From Endobugula sp047636495 (GTDB lineage Bacteria > Pseudomonadota > Gammaproteobacteria > Pseudomonadales > Cellvibrionaceae), in assembly GCA_047636495.1 (NCBI GenBank), contig JBLILH010000041.1:1-19590 (forward strand): a stretch of 19,590 nucleotides of DNA, written 5' to 3'. Position numbers and translations under genes: made by a program. Shown here piece after piece: positions 1 to 8,624 of this stretch (position 1 is the first letter of the stretch; each line of letters begins with the position of its first letter). Below the pieces are notes generated by a model. It searched no databases, was not told where the DNA came from, and was given only the letters and a program-made list of their open reading frames with translations.

Positions 1-172
1 TCTGATTTTTCCCTATCCACTCGCCCGTTAACAGATTGGCTACCTGAGATTTTAATAGACCTCGCGGGTGCGCGTAGTCAATATCCTCAATCCGGGAATC
101 TTCCTTAAAATGCGCCGCTTTTAGCAAACGTTGCAGTCGCTTGTTGGCGCGTGAGGTCAGCTCCCACTCGTC
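1..172 (-). pseudogene. IS21-family helper ATPase (IstB) fragment, 5'-truncated and off the left edge
   Basis: Read on the minus strand from 172 down to 2, the frame is open. It gives about 57 residues that match the junction between the N-terminal domain and the AAA+ domain of IstB helper proteins: a DEW-type stretch, then NKRLQRLLKAAHFK, IEDIDYAHPRGL and GEWIGKNQ. The Walker A motif that should follow lies beyond the window edge. Upstream (172 to 253) the frame stays open but has no IstB-like sequence and no ATG, and it meets a stop at 251-253. The roughly 40-50 N-terminal residues of a normal IstB are therefore missing. IstB helps the IS21 transposase IstA in target selection and strand transfer; this copy cannot be made from its own start. 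The family call rests on recalled family sequence, not a search. Confidence 0.75.
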
Positions 173-257
173 CTGCGCTCCCCAGTATTGCTTACAGAGG
201 TTGTAAGGTAATACCCCAAGTGAGCAAGGAGCGGAAGCGCATCCTGTACGTCACAAC

Positions 258-410
258 GGTCGCGGTGGATTGATACGGTTGAGGGTGGCTCAGGTGCATT
301 ATATTGTTGGCGGTGAGGGTGAGAATTACTTGGTTGGTGGTCGGGGTAATAATGTGCTTATAAGGCAATGTGCGAATGATGCACTTTTTGAAAATGTAAT
401 AGCTTGTTGA
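258..410 (+). pseudogene. Decayed RTX-like (Gly-rich nonapeptide) repeat fragment
   Basis: The plus frame ending at the TGA at 408-410 reads GGEGENYLVGGRGNNVL followed by a short tail ending in IAC. This resembles two turns of the GGxGxDxL calcium-binding nonapeptide repeat of RTX exoproteins, with Asp replaced by Asn at the key positions. There is no start codon with a ribosome binding site, and the frame upstream is low in recognisable sequence and runs into the IstB scar. It is best read as the C-terminal stub of a larger secreted or adhesin-like gene destroyed by rearrangement. With only two repeats, chance or a different Gly-rich protein remains possible. Confidence 0.4.
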
Positions 411-663
411 TATGGGTTACACCTGTAAGCTATATCGTACAAGCTTGCACCTCCCGTAGTTTAACGGTCCCTTTTTTATTCGTGCTTATTACGTATAATT
501 TAAAAATAAAAATCGTACCGGATATGAGATTAAATATCATAAGGTATAGCGTAGGTTTGGCTCAGTCTATTTTCTTTTAATGCTGAACTAGATTTGATAG
601 CCTGCGAAGGTCGGACTTCATTGTGGTCCATGTTTTTACACCGTAAAAATCGAAGAGAAATTA
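411..663. other. AT-rich intergenic stretch before the oxidoreductase gene
   Basis: No open frame of note is present. A TATAAT hexamer lies at 494-499 but no convincing -35 box stands 16-18 bases before it. A GAAGAGAAA purine run just before the GTG at 664 is a plausible ribosome binding site. Nothing else is supported. Confidence 0.5.
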
Positions 664-1755
664 GTGGTCGTTATACATTACGAAGGTAAAGATACAATCG
701 TTGAAGAGTCGCATTCTGTTCTTGAAGTCTTAGAAGGTGCAGGTTTTCGTATCCCTTATAGTTGTCGTAAAGGGATTTGCCAAAGCTGTATGCTGCAAAC
801 TGATGACCCCGTACCTGCGCAATCACAACAGGGATTACGTGCCTCGCAAATTGCACAGGGTTATTTTCTAGCCTGTTGCTGCTACCCGCAACAGGATATA
901 TCCGTACGCCCTAAAAACATAAGTGACCAAGTGCAGGGGATGGTGGTTGATAAACGTGTGCTGATTAAGGGCGACGATAAAAAGCGACTGGCTTCTGTTA
1001 TGGCTTTATTTATAGAAGTAGAGTGTACATGGTTTGCAGGGCAATTCGTTGATGTATGGTTAGATGCCGTTACTGTGAGGCCTTATTCTATTGCTAGCCG
1101 CTGTGATGATAAGAAGATTATCGAGTTACATATTAAGCGGCACGATCAAGGGCTGGTGAGTACTTGGTTATGCGATACCGTGGCGGTGGGTGATCAAATA
1201 AACTTGTCGGTGCCCAGAGGTGACTGTTTTTACACTGACAGTTATCATCAGAACCCTCTGCTGATGGTGGCTACTGGCACAGGGTTAGCGCCATTATATG
1301 GTATTTTACAAGAGGCGCTGTATCGAGGCCATACGCAAAATATCTATCTGTTTCATGCTGCTGGCGATTCGGAAGGCCTGTATTATCAAGCCGAGTTACA
1401 GCAGTTAATTCTGCGGTTTAGCAATTTACACGTCAGCACTGTTGTTAGGCGTAAGCCATTGCTAGTCAATGGAGAAAGCACGCCAATAGATCATTTCGAA
1501 GGTTCTTCAGTGGAGCTGGCAAGCAATACAAGCGATGTTATACAAGGGAGTGTGGAAGGCGATGTGGTGGATATAGTAAAACAGCGACATCCGCAAATGC
1601 GAGGCTATAAGATATTTCTTTGTGGTGCACCAACAATGGTGAAAACCCTACGGCGCGCTTGTTTTTTTCAGGGGGCTTCTAGTAGTGATATTTTAGTGGA
1701 TGCGTTTGAAGTGGCTGCTATACCTGCTTGTAACGCCTCAGACACGTCTATATAG
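664..1755 (+). CDS. 2Fe-2S ferredoxin / FAD / NAD(P)H oxidoreductase (flavodoxin-reductase-like electron carrier)
   Basis: A 363-residue protein with the three-domain plan of oxygenase reductases and CDP-6-deoxyglucoseen-reductase-like enzymes. Residues 1-85 are a plant-type ferredoxin domain with Cys34, Cys39, Cys42 and a cluster Cys71-73 that supplies the fourth ligand. Residues about 95-190 are the FAD-binding barrel with RPYS at 139-142. Residues about 195-350 are the NAD(P)-binding fold with GTGLAP at 205-210 and LCGAP at 319-323. It should pass electrons from NAD(P)H through FAD to the cluster and on to a partner oxygenase or reductase, which is not encoded nearby. Residues about 262-300 form a polar insert in the nucleotide domain. 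The start is GTG at 664, preceded by GAAGAGAAA; no ATG lies at the family N-terminus. The physiological partner cannot be told from sequence. Confidence 0.85.
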   Translation: MVVIHYEGKDTIVEESHSVLEVLEGAGFRIPYSCRKGICQSCMLQTDDPVPAQSQQGLRASQIAQGYFLACCCYPQQDISVRPKNISDQVQGMVVDKRVLIKGDDKKRLASVMALFIEVECTWFAGQFVDVWLDAVTVRPYSIASRCDDKKIIELHIKRHDQGLVSTWLCDTVAVGDQINLSVPRGDCFYTDSYHQNPLLMVATGTGLAPLYGILQEALYRGHTQNIYLFHAAGDSEGLYYQAELQQLILRFSNLHVSTVVRRKPLLVNGESTPIDHFEGSSVELASNTSDVIQGSVEGDVVDIVKQRHPQMRGYKIFLCGAPTMVKTLRRACFFQGASSSDILVDAFEVAAIPACNASDTSI

Positions 1756-1777
1756 CTACAAGTGTAAGCAGGCTGTT

Positions 1778-1806
1778 AGTCGAATAGAGTAGGGTAGTCG
1801 AATAGA
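1778..1806. repeat. Short tandem direct repeat, 11 bp twice
   Basis: AGTCGAATAGA occurs at 1778-1788 and again at 1796-1806, a period of 18 bases, in the convergent gap between the oxidoreductase gene and mltD. No stem-loop terminator is evident there. It is probably a minor replication-slippage duplication. Confidence 0.5.
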
Positions 1807-1898
1807 TAATGGGGCATTAAGCTTCCACGTTATACCCAAGAGCTATTCAGCTCAGTACACTTATCGCTGCCAACATTTGCCAGAAAAGGCAGACTCAA

Positions 1899-3656
1899 CT
1901 AAAAATTACCACGATCGGCAACCGTCACCAATAAACGTAATACTTGACCTGGCTTCAGGTATTTTTTTGTCTCAATATTATTCCATTGACGAATATCCAT
2001 GACTGCGACAGAGAACCGGCTTGCGATAAAAGAGAGATTGTCACCGTTTTTTACGGTGTACAACACCTGTCGTTTCTCAGTGTCGTTATTGATTGTCGCT
2101 ATTTGAGTACTTGAGGACGTATGCCTTTCTGCCAATGCTTTAGTGGTCCAAATGACCAATTGCTGTTTGTTGCGCAATATGTCTCTTGCCGACATATTAT
2201 TCCAGTGTGCAATAGAATCTGGCCTTACCGCATAAGCTTTGCCAATACCCCATAAAGTATCTCCCGGTATGGTGATATGGTTCACCCGATGACGGCCTTT
2301 CTTGTGCGAAGTGTTTTGGCGTGTCACTAACCGTTGGTCGGCACTGCTGTTATAAAATGCAGCTTGTTTTGAAGGTTTGGGGATAATGAGTTTTTGTCCG
2401 ATTTTAATACGTGAACTACTCAGTTTATTGGCTTTTTTGATCCCCTGTAAATGAGTGCCAAAGCGTTGAGCGATAACACTGAGAGCATCCCCCGACTTTA
2501 CGGTGTAGCGCTGCCATTGCATGCGATTTTCAACAGGGTACGATTGTAAGCTAGCGATAGTACTATCTGCCATTTCAGTAGGAACGAGTAGTTCATGGGG
2601 TGCGTCAGGGTCAGTGGCCCAGCGATTAAAGGCAGGGTTTAGAGCGTAAACTTGTTCGATGGGAATTCCGCTAACCTCAGAGAAAGTTGCCAGGTCAATT
2701 TGTGATCCAACATCAATTGTGGTGAAAATAGGGGTATCTGGCACTGAGACGATGGTCAAATCATAGCTCTCAGGCGCGGCAATTATACGCGCCCATGTCA
2801 ATAGCTTAGGTAAATAGAACTGTGTCTGTTTCGGTAATGGTAGCGACCAATAATCAGTTGGTTTTCCCGCCTTTCTATTGCGTTTAATGGCTCGTCTAAC
2901 CGTGCCTTCGCCCGCGTTATAAGCGGCAATAGCGAGTAGCCAATCGCCATCAAAAAACCGATGTAAGTATTGAAGATAATCAATGGCTGATTGGGTGGAT
3001 TTAATCACATCGCGTCGTTCATCGTGCCACCAATTACGTTCCATATTAAAGCGCGTGGCGGTTCCAGGAATAAATTGCCACAAACCTGATGCACGACCAT
3101 AAGAGTAGGCAAAAGGATCAAATCGGCTTTCTACAAAAGGCAGTAAAGCGAGTTCTGTGGGCATATTATTTTTTTCAAGTTCAGCGACCACGTAATGCAG
3201 GTATAAACTGGCTTGTTCGGTTTGTTGAAGAATGTCTTTAGGGTGTTTGCGGTAGCGTTTTATTAGGCCGGAAATACGCTGTTCACCAATAGGTGGAACG
3301 ACCTCGTTAAGTTGATAACCTTCCCGAATATATGCCCATAAGTCTTTGTTTTTAATTGGTTTTAAGTGTTTTTTCTCTGTTTTTTTATACTCATCATAGA
3401 GTGGTTTGCTGGTTAATTTTTCGTGACTATCGAGTGACTGAGAATGAGATGTTTCCTGAGAGTCTTGACCCTTACTAGTTAAGGTTGCATCACAAGCAGT
3501 AAGCAGTAAACAAGCCGCCGCTAGAGTAAAACGGTAGATTACTTTACGTGCTAATCCATGTACTGATGTATGTAATGATGTAAGTAATAATAGGTATGAT
3601 GGTTTGACAGCGCGATCACTGTGAGAAAAAAAAGTGAAAAGAATAAAAAAATGCAC
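1899..3656 (-). CDS. mltD: Membrane-bound lytic murein transglycosylase D with three LysM repeats
   Basis: A 585-residue lipoprotein that cleaves peptidoglycan glycan strands to 1,6-anhydro products. A hydrophobic segment ends in the lipobox LTAC with Cys55 as the expected lipid-modified residue. The SLT domain spans about 150-300: ALLPFVES with catalytic Glu176, GLWQFIPGTA (191-200) and AYNAGEG (245-251). Three LysM peptidoglycan-binding modules follow at about 384-428, 458-503 and 532-577. It sits directly downstream of gloB on the same strand, the order seen in E. coli. The only ATG, GTG or TTG in frame before the lipobox is the GTG at 3654-3656, which leaves an unusually long 54-residue leader and has no strong Shine-Dalgarno; the true start may be a rare codon such as ATT or lie in this leader. 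The function call is secure, the start is not. Confidence 0.93.
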   Translation of the reverse strand: MHFFILFTFFSHSDRAVKPSYLLLLTSLHTSVHGLARKVIYRFTLAAACLLLTACDATLTSKGQDSQETSHSQSLDSHEKLTSKPLYDEYKKTEKKHLKPIKNKDLWAYIREGYQLNEVVPPIGEQRISGLIKRYRKHPKDILQQTEQASLYLHYVVAELEKNNMPTELALLPFVESRFDPFAYSYGRASGLWQFIPGTATRFNMERNWWHDERRDVIKSTQSAIDYLQYLHRFFDGDWLLAIAAYNAGEGTVRRAIKRNRKAGKPTDYWSLPLPKQTQFYLPKLLTWARIIAAPESYDLTIVSVPDTPIFTTIDVGSQIDLATFSEVSGIPIEQVYALNPAFNRWATDPDAPHELLVPTEMADSTIASLQSYPVENRMQWQRYTVKSGDALSVIAQRFGTHLQGIKKANKLSSSRIKIGQKLIIPKPSKQAAFYNSSADQRLVTRQNTSHKKGRHRVNHITIPGDTLWGIGKAYAVRPDSIAHWNNMSARDILRNKQQLVIWTTKALAERHTSSSTQIATINNDTEKRQVLYTVKNGDNLSFIASRFSVAVMDIRQWNNIETKKYLKPGQVLRLLVTVADRGNF

Positions 3657-3846
3657 GCTATAAATGCCTTGTAAAATGAGGTCGCCGTTAATGTAAAGAC
3701 TGCTAGTGATGGTATTCAGGCGTCGAATAATTCATCAGTGAGATGTAAACAAGATGTTTTTATCTGCGTCATAGTGATGTAATCAGTTAGTCTAATCAAG
3801 CTTATCGCGCAGTACAAGTAATGCGTCAGTAATAAGTTGCGATGAT
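3657..3846. other. Intergenic gap between gloB and mltD
   Basis: 190 bases on the minus-strand path from gloB to mltD, with no recognisable gene, strong promoter or terminator. mltD could be read through from gloB or have its own promoter here. Confidence 0.4.
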
Positions 3847-4716
3847 TTAAAAACTATCTTTCCAACGCCGTAACTGGGTAAAAGTTTCACTGTCGCTTAT
3901 AGATTCGTCGACTCGACAATGCCGCTGAACGGATGTTTTGACATCGGGCGAGTGTGCGCGCAAAAACGGGTTACTATCATGCTCTCCCTTTAACTCAAAA
4001 GGAACGGTCGCTTGCCCACTGTTCCTCAGATGCTGAGCCGATTGTAAGCGTTTCTTGACAGCAAGATTATGGGGCTCTACAGCTTGCGCAAATCGCAAGT
4101 TAGCAAGGGTATATTCATGCGCACAGTAGACTTGCGTATTATCGGGCAGGTTTGCTAACCGCTGTAAACTTTGATGTAACTGTTCTGCTGAGCCGCCTAA
4201 TAAACGGCCACAGCCTGCGGCAAATAAGGTATCGCCGCAAAATAGCACCGGATTATCTTGAGCCGCTTCCGAAAAGTAAACGATATGTTCGGGTGTATGT
4301 CCTGGGGTTTCGAGTACACTGAATGAATACTTGTCAAAAAGAGAAATGCTGTCGCCCTCGTAAACGGCATGAGTGACTTGTTGAATGGCATCACTTGAAG
4401 GGCCGTAAACGGGTAAGGCGCTTACACTTATTATGTCTGCATTTGTACTAGTGTTATCAGCGCTCTTATAAAATAAACCTTGACTATGTTGTTCACACAG
4501 AAAATTGACGCCTCCAATGTGGTCATGGTGGCGATGGGTAATGAGAATACCGCTAAGTATTAGTTGGTGAGCCTGTAATACTCGCTGTACCGCAGCGCCA
4601 TCACCGGGATCAACGATGTAAGCATATTGAGGCTCTTCGCCTGTTGTCACGGGCCGTTCGGTGAGCAACCAAAAATAATTATCGTCGAAGGCAGGAATGG
4701 CGGTAATATGTAGCAT
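3847..4716 (-). CDS. gloB: Hydroxyacylglutathione hydrolase (glyoxalase II)
   Basis: A 289-residue metallo-beta-lactamase-fold enzyme that hydrolyses S-D-lactoylglutathione to D-lactate and glutathione, the second step of methylglyoxal detoxification. The dinuclear metal site is complete: THRHHDH (His61, His63, Asp65, His66), His140 in ETPGHTPEH, Asp162 in FCGDTLF, and His200 in YCAHEYT. The C-terminus has the GloB-specific helical domain ending NPFLRAHSP...RRWKDSF. It is somewhat longer than the usual 250-260 residues because of inserts near residues 21-29 (ERPVTTGEEPQ region) and 84-108. The ATG at 4716 gives the family start MLHITAIPAFDDNY. It is divergent from comEC and followed by mltD. 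Confidence 0.95.
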   Translation of the reverse strand: MLHITAIPAFDDNYFWLLTERPVTTGEEPQYAYIVDPGDGAAVQRVLQAHQLILSGILITHRHHDHIGGVNFLCEQHSQGLFYKSADNTSTNADIISVSALPVYGPSSDAIQQVTHAVYEGDSISLFDKYSFSVLETPGHTPEHIVYFSEAAQDNPVLFCGDTLFAAGCGRLLGGSAEQLHQSLQRLANLPDNTQVYCAHEYTLANLRFAQAVEPHNLAVKKRLQSAQHLRNSGQATVPFELKGEHDSNPFLRAHSPDVKTSVQRHCRVDESISDSETFTQLRRWKDSF

Positions 4717-4766
4717 ATTGTGTGTGAACCAAGAGTCATTTGTAGAAGTTTCAACTAAGCCTGTAG

Positions 4767-4772
4767 ATTATA
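4767..4772 (-). promoter_or_regulatory. Candidate -10 box for gloB
   Basis: On the minus strand a perfect TATAAT lies about 50 bases upstream of the gloB ATG, in the 178-base divergent gap with comEC. No good -35 hexamer stands at 16-18 bases, so this is a weak call. Confidence 0.3.
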
Positions 4773-4894
4773 ACCTGTTGTGGGTATAAAGTTTGTGACT
4801 CGCCTGCGCAATAACGGAAAAAGTACGCTTGTAAATTATTCAGCGTCATCAGGTTTGCGTTATTTTCTCTCTCTTCACTTTCAAGGATGAAAGT

Positions 4895-7486
4895 ATGCGC
4901 TATTTTTGGGTGTTCTCTACCTCGTTACTCTTGGTCAGTTATTTTTCTGATCTACCCTCCTTTAATGTTGTTCTACTTATACTATTAATAGCTACTTATT
5001 GCCTACATCGGCGCTATTTTTTATTGGCTTGCGCTATGTTGGGAATGAGCGTGGGTGTGTATCGAGGCCATCAGTTGGTGGACCAGCAACTTCCCACGGT
5101 GTTAGAGGGTTTACCCATTACGGTCGTCGGTGTCGTGAGGGGGCTGCCCTCCAAAAACAGGCGTCGTCAGCGTTTTTTATTCCAGATTGAATCATTACTC
5201 GATCAATCCTTGTCGAGTAATGTTGAATTAACCGGTGCATTACTCCAGCTATCTCTTTATTCATATCGTCGTGACTCTCAACCATTACCAGATTTCGTAC
5301 CGGGTCAACGTTGGCTATTGACGCTCAAGGTTCGCCGCCCAAGAGGTTTTGTTAATCCTGCAGGAATGGATTATCAGGCTTATTTATTGCGTAAAGGTAT
5401 AACGGCTACGGGTTATGTTATCAATAAATCACCACAAGAGTTACTCGGTAATAATTGCCTGTACGCTTGGGTGGATTGTGTGCGCTGGGGGGTTAAACAG
5501 GCGCTGCTGTCAATGTCTCAATCCCATCAAGGCCGCCGTAGTGAGCAACAAAGTGATCGACCAAGCAATCTTTCAAGTCGTCGTGATAATAGTGCTAATG
5601 AGCGTTCACGAGACATCAATAGTATTATTACTGCACTAGCCGTGGGGGATACACACACTATCTCCACGCAGCAATGGCGCATATTCAAAAATACAGGAAC
5701 TGTTCACTTATTGGCTATATCGGGTTTGCATATTGGATTGGCGGCAACGATTGGCTGGGTATTAGGGCATGGCGCCATGCGATTATTCGGCATGCTCAGC
5801 CCTTTTTCTGTCAGTCTACGTATTTTGCCTATTAGCTTGTCAATCATGATGGCTCTGAGTTACAGCTTGCTTGCGGGGATGAGTTTGCCTACACAGCGCG
5901 CTTTTATCATGGTGCTGGCATATCAGTTGAGTGTTTTGTTGTATTACCGGTTGTCGCCTTGGCTACTGTTATCGCTCGCATTATGTGGCGTCAGTATACT
6001 AGACCCGCTTGCACCACATAGTATGGGTTTTTGGCTGTCGTTTTTAGCAGTAGCCGTGTTACTTTACGGTTTTTCAGGTCGTGCTAAAAATTCGCTGACG
6101 GGGGTTTTACGCGTTGCGGTTCAATCAATTAGCGCACAATGGCTATTGTTTGTAGGCTTGCTGTTACCGAGCTTACTTTGGCTTCAAGGGGGCAGTAGTA
6201 GCGCACCTCTGGTCAATATTTTTGCTATTCCTTGGGTCTCGTTATGGGTTGTGCCAGCCATTTTTCTATTATTGTTCCTGTTAGCCTTGCAAGCTGCTTT
6301 GGCATTAGTCAGTCAACAAGGTCTATTAGACGTTCCTATTGATGTTGTGTATGGCTGGATAGTTCGTGTAATTGACGGTTTATTGGAAGGTCTGAGCTAC
6401 GCTAATCAAACAATAGGTGGATTTTGGTTTGCCCATATTCCGCAACCATCAGCCCCCACGATTGTATTGGCAGCGATAGGGATTGTTTATTTACTCGCGC
6501 CTAAAGGACTGCCGTATCGTCGATGCGCATGGGTATTGCTATTACCGGTTGTCTGGCCTATTACAATCTCCCCTTTGTTGAGGGTGACATTCTTAGATGT
6601 AGGGCAAGGCACAAGTGTCGTGGTAGAAACACCGAATCATCGTTTGGTTTATGATACGGGGAGGCAGTTTAGCGATCGTTTTAATACCGGTGAACATATT
6701 ATAGCCCCTTATTTACGTTCAACAGGTGGATCAACGCTTAACCGTTTAATCGTCAGCCATTCTGACAGTGATCATGCGGGTGGCTTATCTGGCTTATTGC
6801 GGTCTATTTCGGTTGACCGACTGATGTATGGGGAACCGGTTAAAACCATGTTGCGCAAGGCTAAGCGCGCAGCCGAATATGATGTTGATACTAACAACAA
6901 TGACATAAACCAAAACAAAGTAATTCAACGTTTTAGCCCTCAAGATATTAAGAATAAAGGTGAGAGAAATAAAGATGCAGCAGATATTAATTCAAAAACT
7001 TGTCTTAGAGGTCAGCAGTGGCAGTGGGATGGCGTTAATTTTCAGGTGCTATGGCCATCACCAAAGGTCATCACGCTAGCGGATCAAAAAAGTAATAATC
7101 ACTCTTGTGTCTTGCTCATTAGCGTCGGCAATAAACATATATTACTAACGGGTGATATCGAACGCGAGGTTGAGGCATTACTACTGAATAACCTGCAAAT
7201 GCCACTGCATGTCGATATTATGTTGGTGCCGCATCACGGCAGTAAAACGTCTTCTAGTCAGTCTTTTGTCGATACCTTAACACCAACCTTTGCAGTGGTT
7301 ACCGCGGGTTATCAAAACCAGTATGGTCATCCCAATCAACAAGTACTTTTGCGATATCATCATATCGGCAGCAATATTATTAATACGGCGGCAATGGGTG
7401 CCACCCAGTTCTCTTTGTATGACACGCCAGGCGACTGGATCGTTGACAAATGGCGAAAGAAATACCAACGCTATTGGTATCAATAA
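4895..7486 (+). CDS. comEC: DNA internalization-related competence protein ComEC/Rec2
   Basis: An 863-residue inner-membrane protein of the natural-transformation machinery, which takes single-stranded DNA across the inner membrane. The N-terminus has hydrophobic segments (about 5-60) and a soluble DUF4131-like part. The polytopic competence domain begins near residue 245 (ALAVGDTHTIS, then HLLAISGLHIG) and runs to about 555. A C-terminal metallo-beta-lactamase domain starts at VTFLDVGQG (about 562) with SHSDSDHAGG (about 620) and LVPHHGS (about 778). Two polar, low-complexity inserts are visible: about 209-241, rich in Ser/Arg/Gln, and about 655-705, rich in Asn/Lys. AAGGA lies 9-10 bases before the ATG at 4895. 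The length is within the family range. No other uptake gene lies in the window. Confidence 0.93.
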   Translation: MRYFWVFSTSLLLVSYFSDLPSFNVVLLILLIATYCLHRRYFLLACAMLGMSVGVYRGHQLVDQQLPTVLEGLPITVVGVVRGLPSKNRRRQRFLFQIESLLDQSLSSNVELTGALLQLSLYSYRRDSQPLPDFVPGQRWLLTLKVRRPRGFVNPAGMDYQAYLLRKGITATGYVINKSPQELLGNNCLYAWVDCVRWGVKQALLSMSQSHQGRRSEQQSDRPSNLSSRRDNSANERSRDINSIITALAVGDTHTISTQQWRIFKNTGTVHLLAISGLHIGLAATIGWVLGHGAMRLFGMLSPFSVSLRILPISLSIMMALSYSLLAGMSLPTQRAFIMVLAYQLSVLLYYRLSPWLLLSLALCGVSILDPLAPHSMGFWLSFLAVAVLLYGFSGRAKNSLTGVLRVAVQSISAQWLLFVGLLLPSLLWLQGGSSSAPLVNIFAIPWVSLWVVPAIFLLLFLLALQAALALVSQQGLLDVPIDVVYGWIVRVIDGLLEGLSYANQTIGGFWFAHIPQPSAPTIVLAAIGIVYLLAPKGLPYRRCAWVLLLPVVWPITISPLLRVTFLDVGQGTSVVVETPNHRLVYDTGRQFSDRFNTGEHIIAPYLRSTGGSTLNRLIVSHSDSDHAGGLSGLLRSISVDRLMYGEPVKTMLRKAKRAAEYDVDTNNNDINQNKVIQRFSPQDIKNKGERNKDAADINSKTCLRGQQWQWDGVNFQVLWPSPKVITLADQKSNNHSCVLLISVGNKHILLTGDIEREVEALLLNNLQMPLHVDIMLVPHHGSKTSSSQSFVDTLTPTFAVVTAGYQNQYGHPNQQVLLRYHHIGSNIINTAAMGATQFSLYDTPGDWIVDKWRKKYQRYWYQ

Positions 7487-7581
7487 TGGTGCGGCTAAGC
7501 GACTAATGGTTGGATACTATAGGAGCCACGATTGTTCACCGCTTCTAAAATTTTCTGAGTCCGACAGGCACCTAGAGATAG

Positions 7582-8394
7582 CTATATTGGCTCTTGCGAC
7601 ATACCTGCATCGGCAATTTTTGCATTTAATATTGCTTGTTGCTCAATGTTATACTCTTCAATTGCGACATCTATTTCTACTTCATCAGGGTTGAAATCAG
7701 TTTCAGGCATAAGGTGCACATCTAATGATTTACGTCGGCCGAATAATAAATCAGCCATTTGGCTAATCATTTCTGTGCGCCGTGGGTCAGGGTGAGTCGA
7801 TCTTACTAACTCTCGTTGTGCTTTTTTGTAAAACCCATGGGCCGCAAGCACGCCTTTTTTGGCATACGCTTTATGCCCTTGTGCAATGTTAGATATCACT
7901 TTAACTTGTAACTTTAACCAGTTGATTTCTAATATTAAAGATTGCATATCTTGGTTGGATATATTGCCGGCCATATGATATCTGCGTAAAATCTTTAGGG
8001 ATTCTGATAAGTACGTTTGATAGCGTGCCATTTGCGCATCGCTCTTGCATACGCGAGAAAGATAGCGTGGCATAGAATCATCACTGAGTTCTCTCGCGCG
8101 TACTTCAGCATTGCTTAAACCTGCCTTTAAGTAAATCGCTTTAGCATCAATTTCAATCATGGCCTCGTAATTAGAGACGATCTCTTCGTTCACTATTTTG
8201 GGTATTATTCGACTTTCACACAGGCTATCGAGCACTAACACGACATCTTCTAGCTCTTCTACACGTACTTTCATTTTTTCCAACTTAAAGACAGTTTGCT
8301 TGGCTTTTTCGACCAAATGATTACTATAAGCCACAACACTCATGGCAAGTGCGGCAATAGCAATGAGCAAAATTAAGCTGGAGAAGGCTGTCAT
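7582..8394 (-). CDS. Unrecognised membrane-anchored coiled-coil protein
   Basis: A 270-residue protein I do not recognise. Residues 4-24 (SLILLIAIAALAMSVVAYS) form a single membrane segment followed at once by His/Lys residues, as in an N-in/C-out or N-anchored protein. Residues about 28-62 are heptad-like (KAKQTVFKLEKMKVRVEELEDV), suggesting a coiled coil. The remainder is charged and probably helical, with a Lys/Arg-rich middle and an acidic tail (DFNPDEVEIDVAIEEYNIEQQ). No catalytic motif is seen. It converges on comEC and is divergent from topA across 392 bases. A remote role in envelope or chromosome maintenance cannot be inferred. The length and clean codon pattern make it a real gene. 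Confidence 0.75.
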   Translation of the reverse strand: MTAFSSLILLIAIAALAMSVVAYSNHLVEKAKQTVFKLEKMKVRVEELEDVVLVLDSLCESRIIPKIVNEEIVSNYEAMIEIDAKAIYLKAGLSNAEVRARELSDDSMPRYLSRVCKSDAQMARYQTYLSESLKILRRYHMAGNISNQDMQSLILEINWLKLQVKVISNIAQGHKAYAKKGVLAAHGFYKKAQRELVRSTHPDPRRTEMISQMADLLFGRRKSLDVHLMPETDFNPDEVEIDVAIEEYNIEQQAILNAKIADAGMSQEPI

Positions 8395-8450
8395 AAATCG
8401 TTTTTACTCGCCTTTAACTTGTTGAGTGCTACTAATAAAACTAAACTAGT

Positions 8451-8479
8451 CATAAATGTGTATCGACCGTATTAGTCAA
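8451..8479 (-). promoter_or_regulatory. Candidate sigma-70 promoter for the coiled-coil gene
   Basis: On the minus strand TTGACT (8479-8474) is followed after exactly 17 bases by TTTATG (8456-8451), placing a start about 50 bases before the ATG at 8394. The -35 is good and the -10 poor. Confidence 0.35.
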
Positions 8480-8624
8480 TCCTTTAATACATATGATATT
8501 GTTTATTTAAAACAAGTACTTACCGACCTAACATAAGACTTAATGTAGTTTGTAAAATCCTTGCTATTACTGATCTATATACCCATTTTTTCACAGAGGA
8601 TTAAAAAAAAATAACAACATTTAC

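Noticed and set aside
450..472. CTCCCGTAGTTTAACGG looks like the 5' part of a tRNA
   Set aside because: No acceptor, anticodon or T-arm can be built from the following AT-rich sequence, so no tRNA or attachment-site remnant can be supported.
7290..7694. 134-codon plus-strand frame spanning the comEC end and the next gene
   Set aside because: It overlaps two well-supported genes in other frames and its translation shows no domain.
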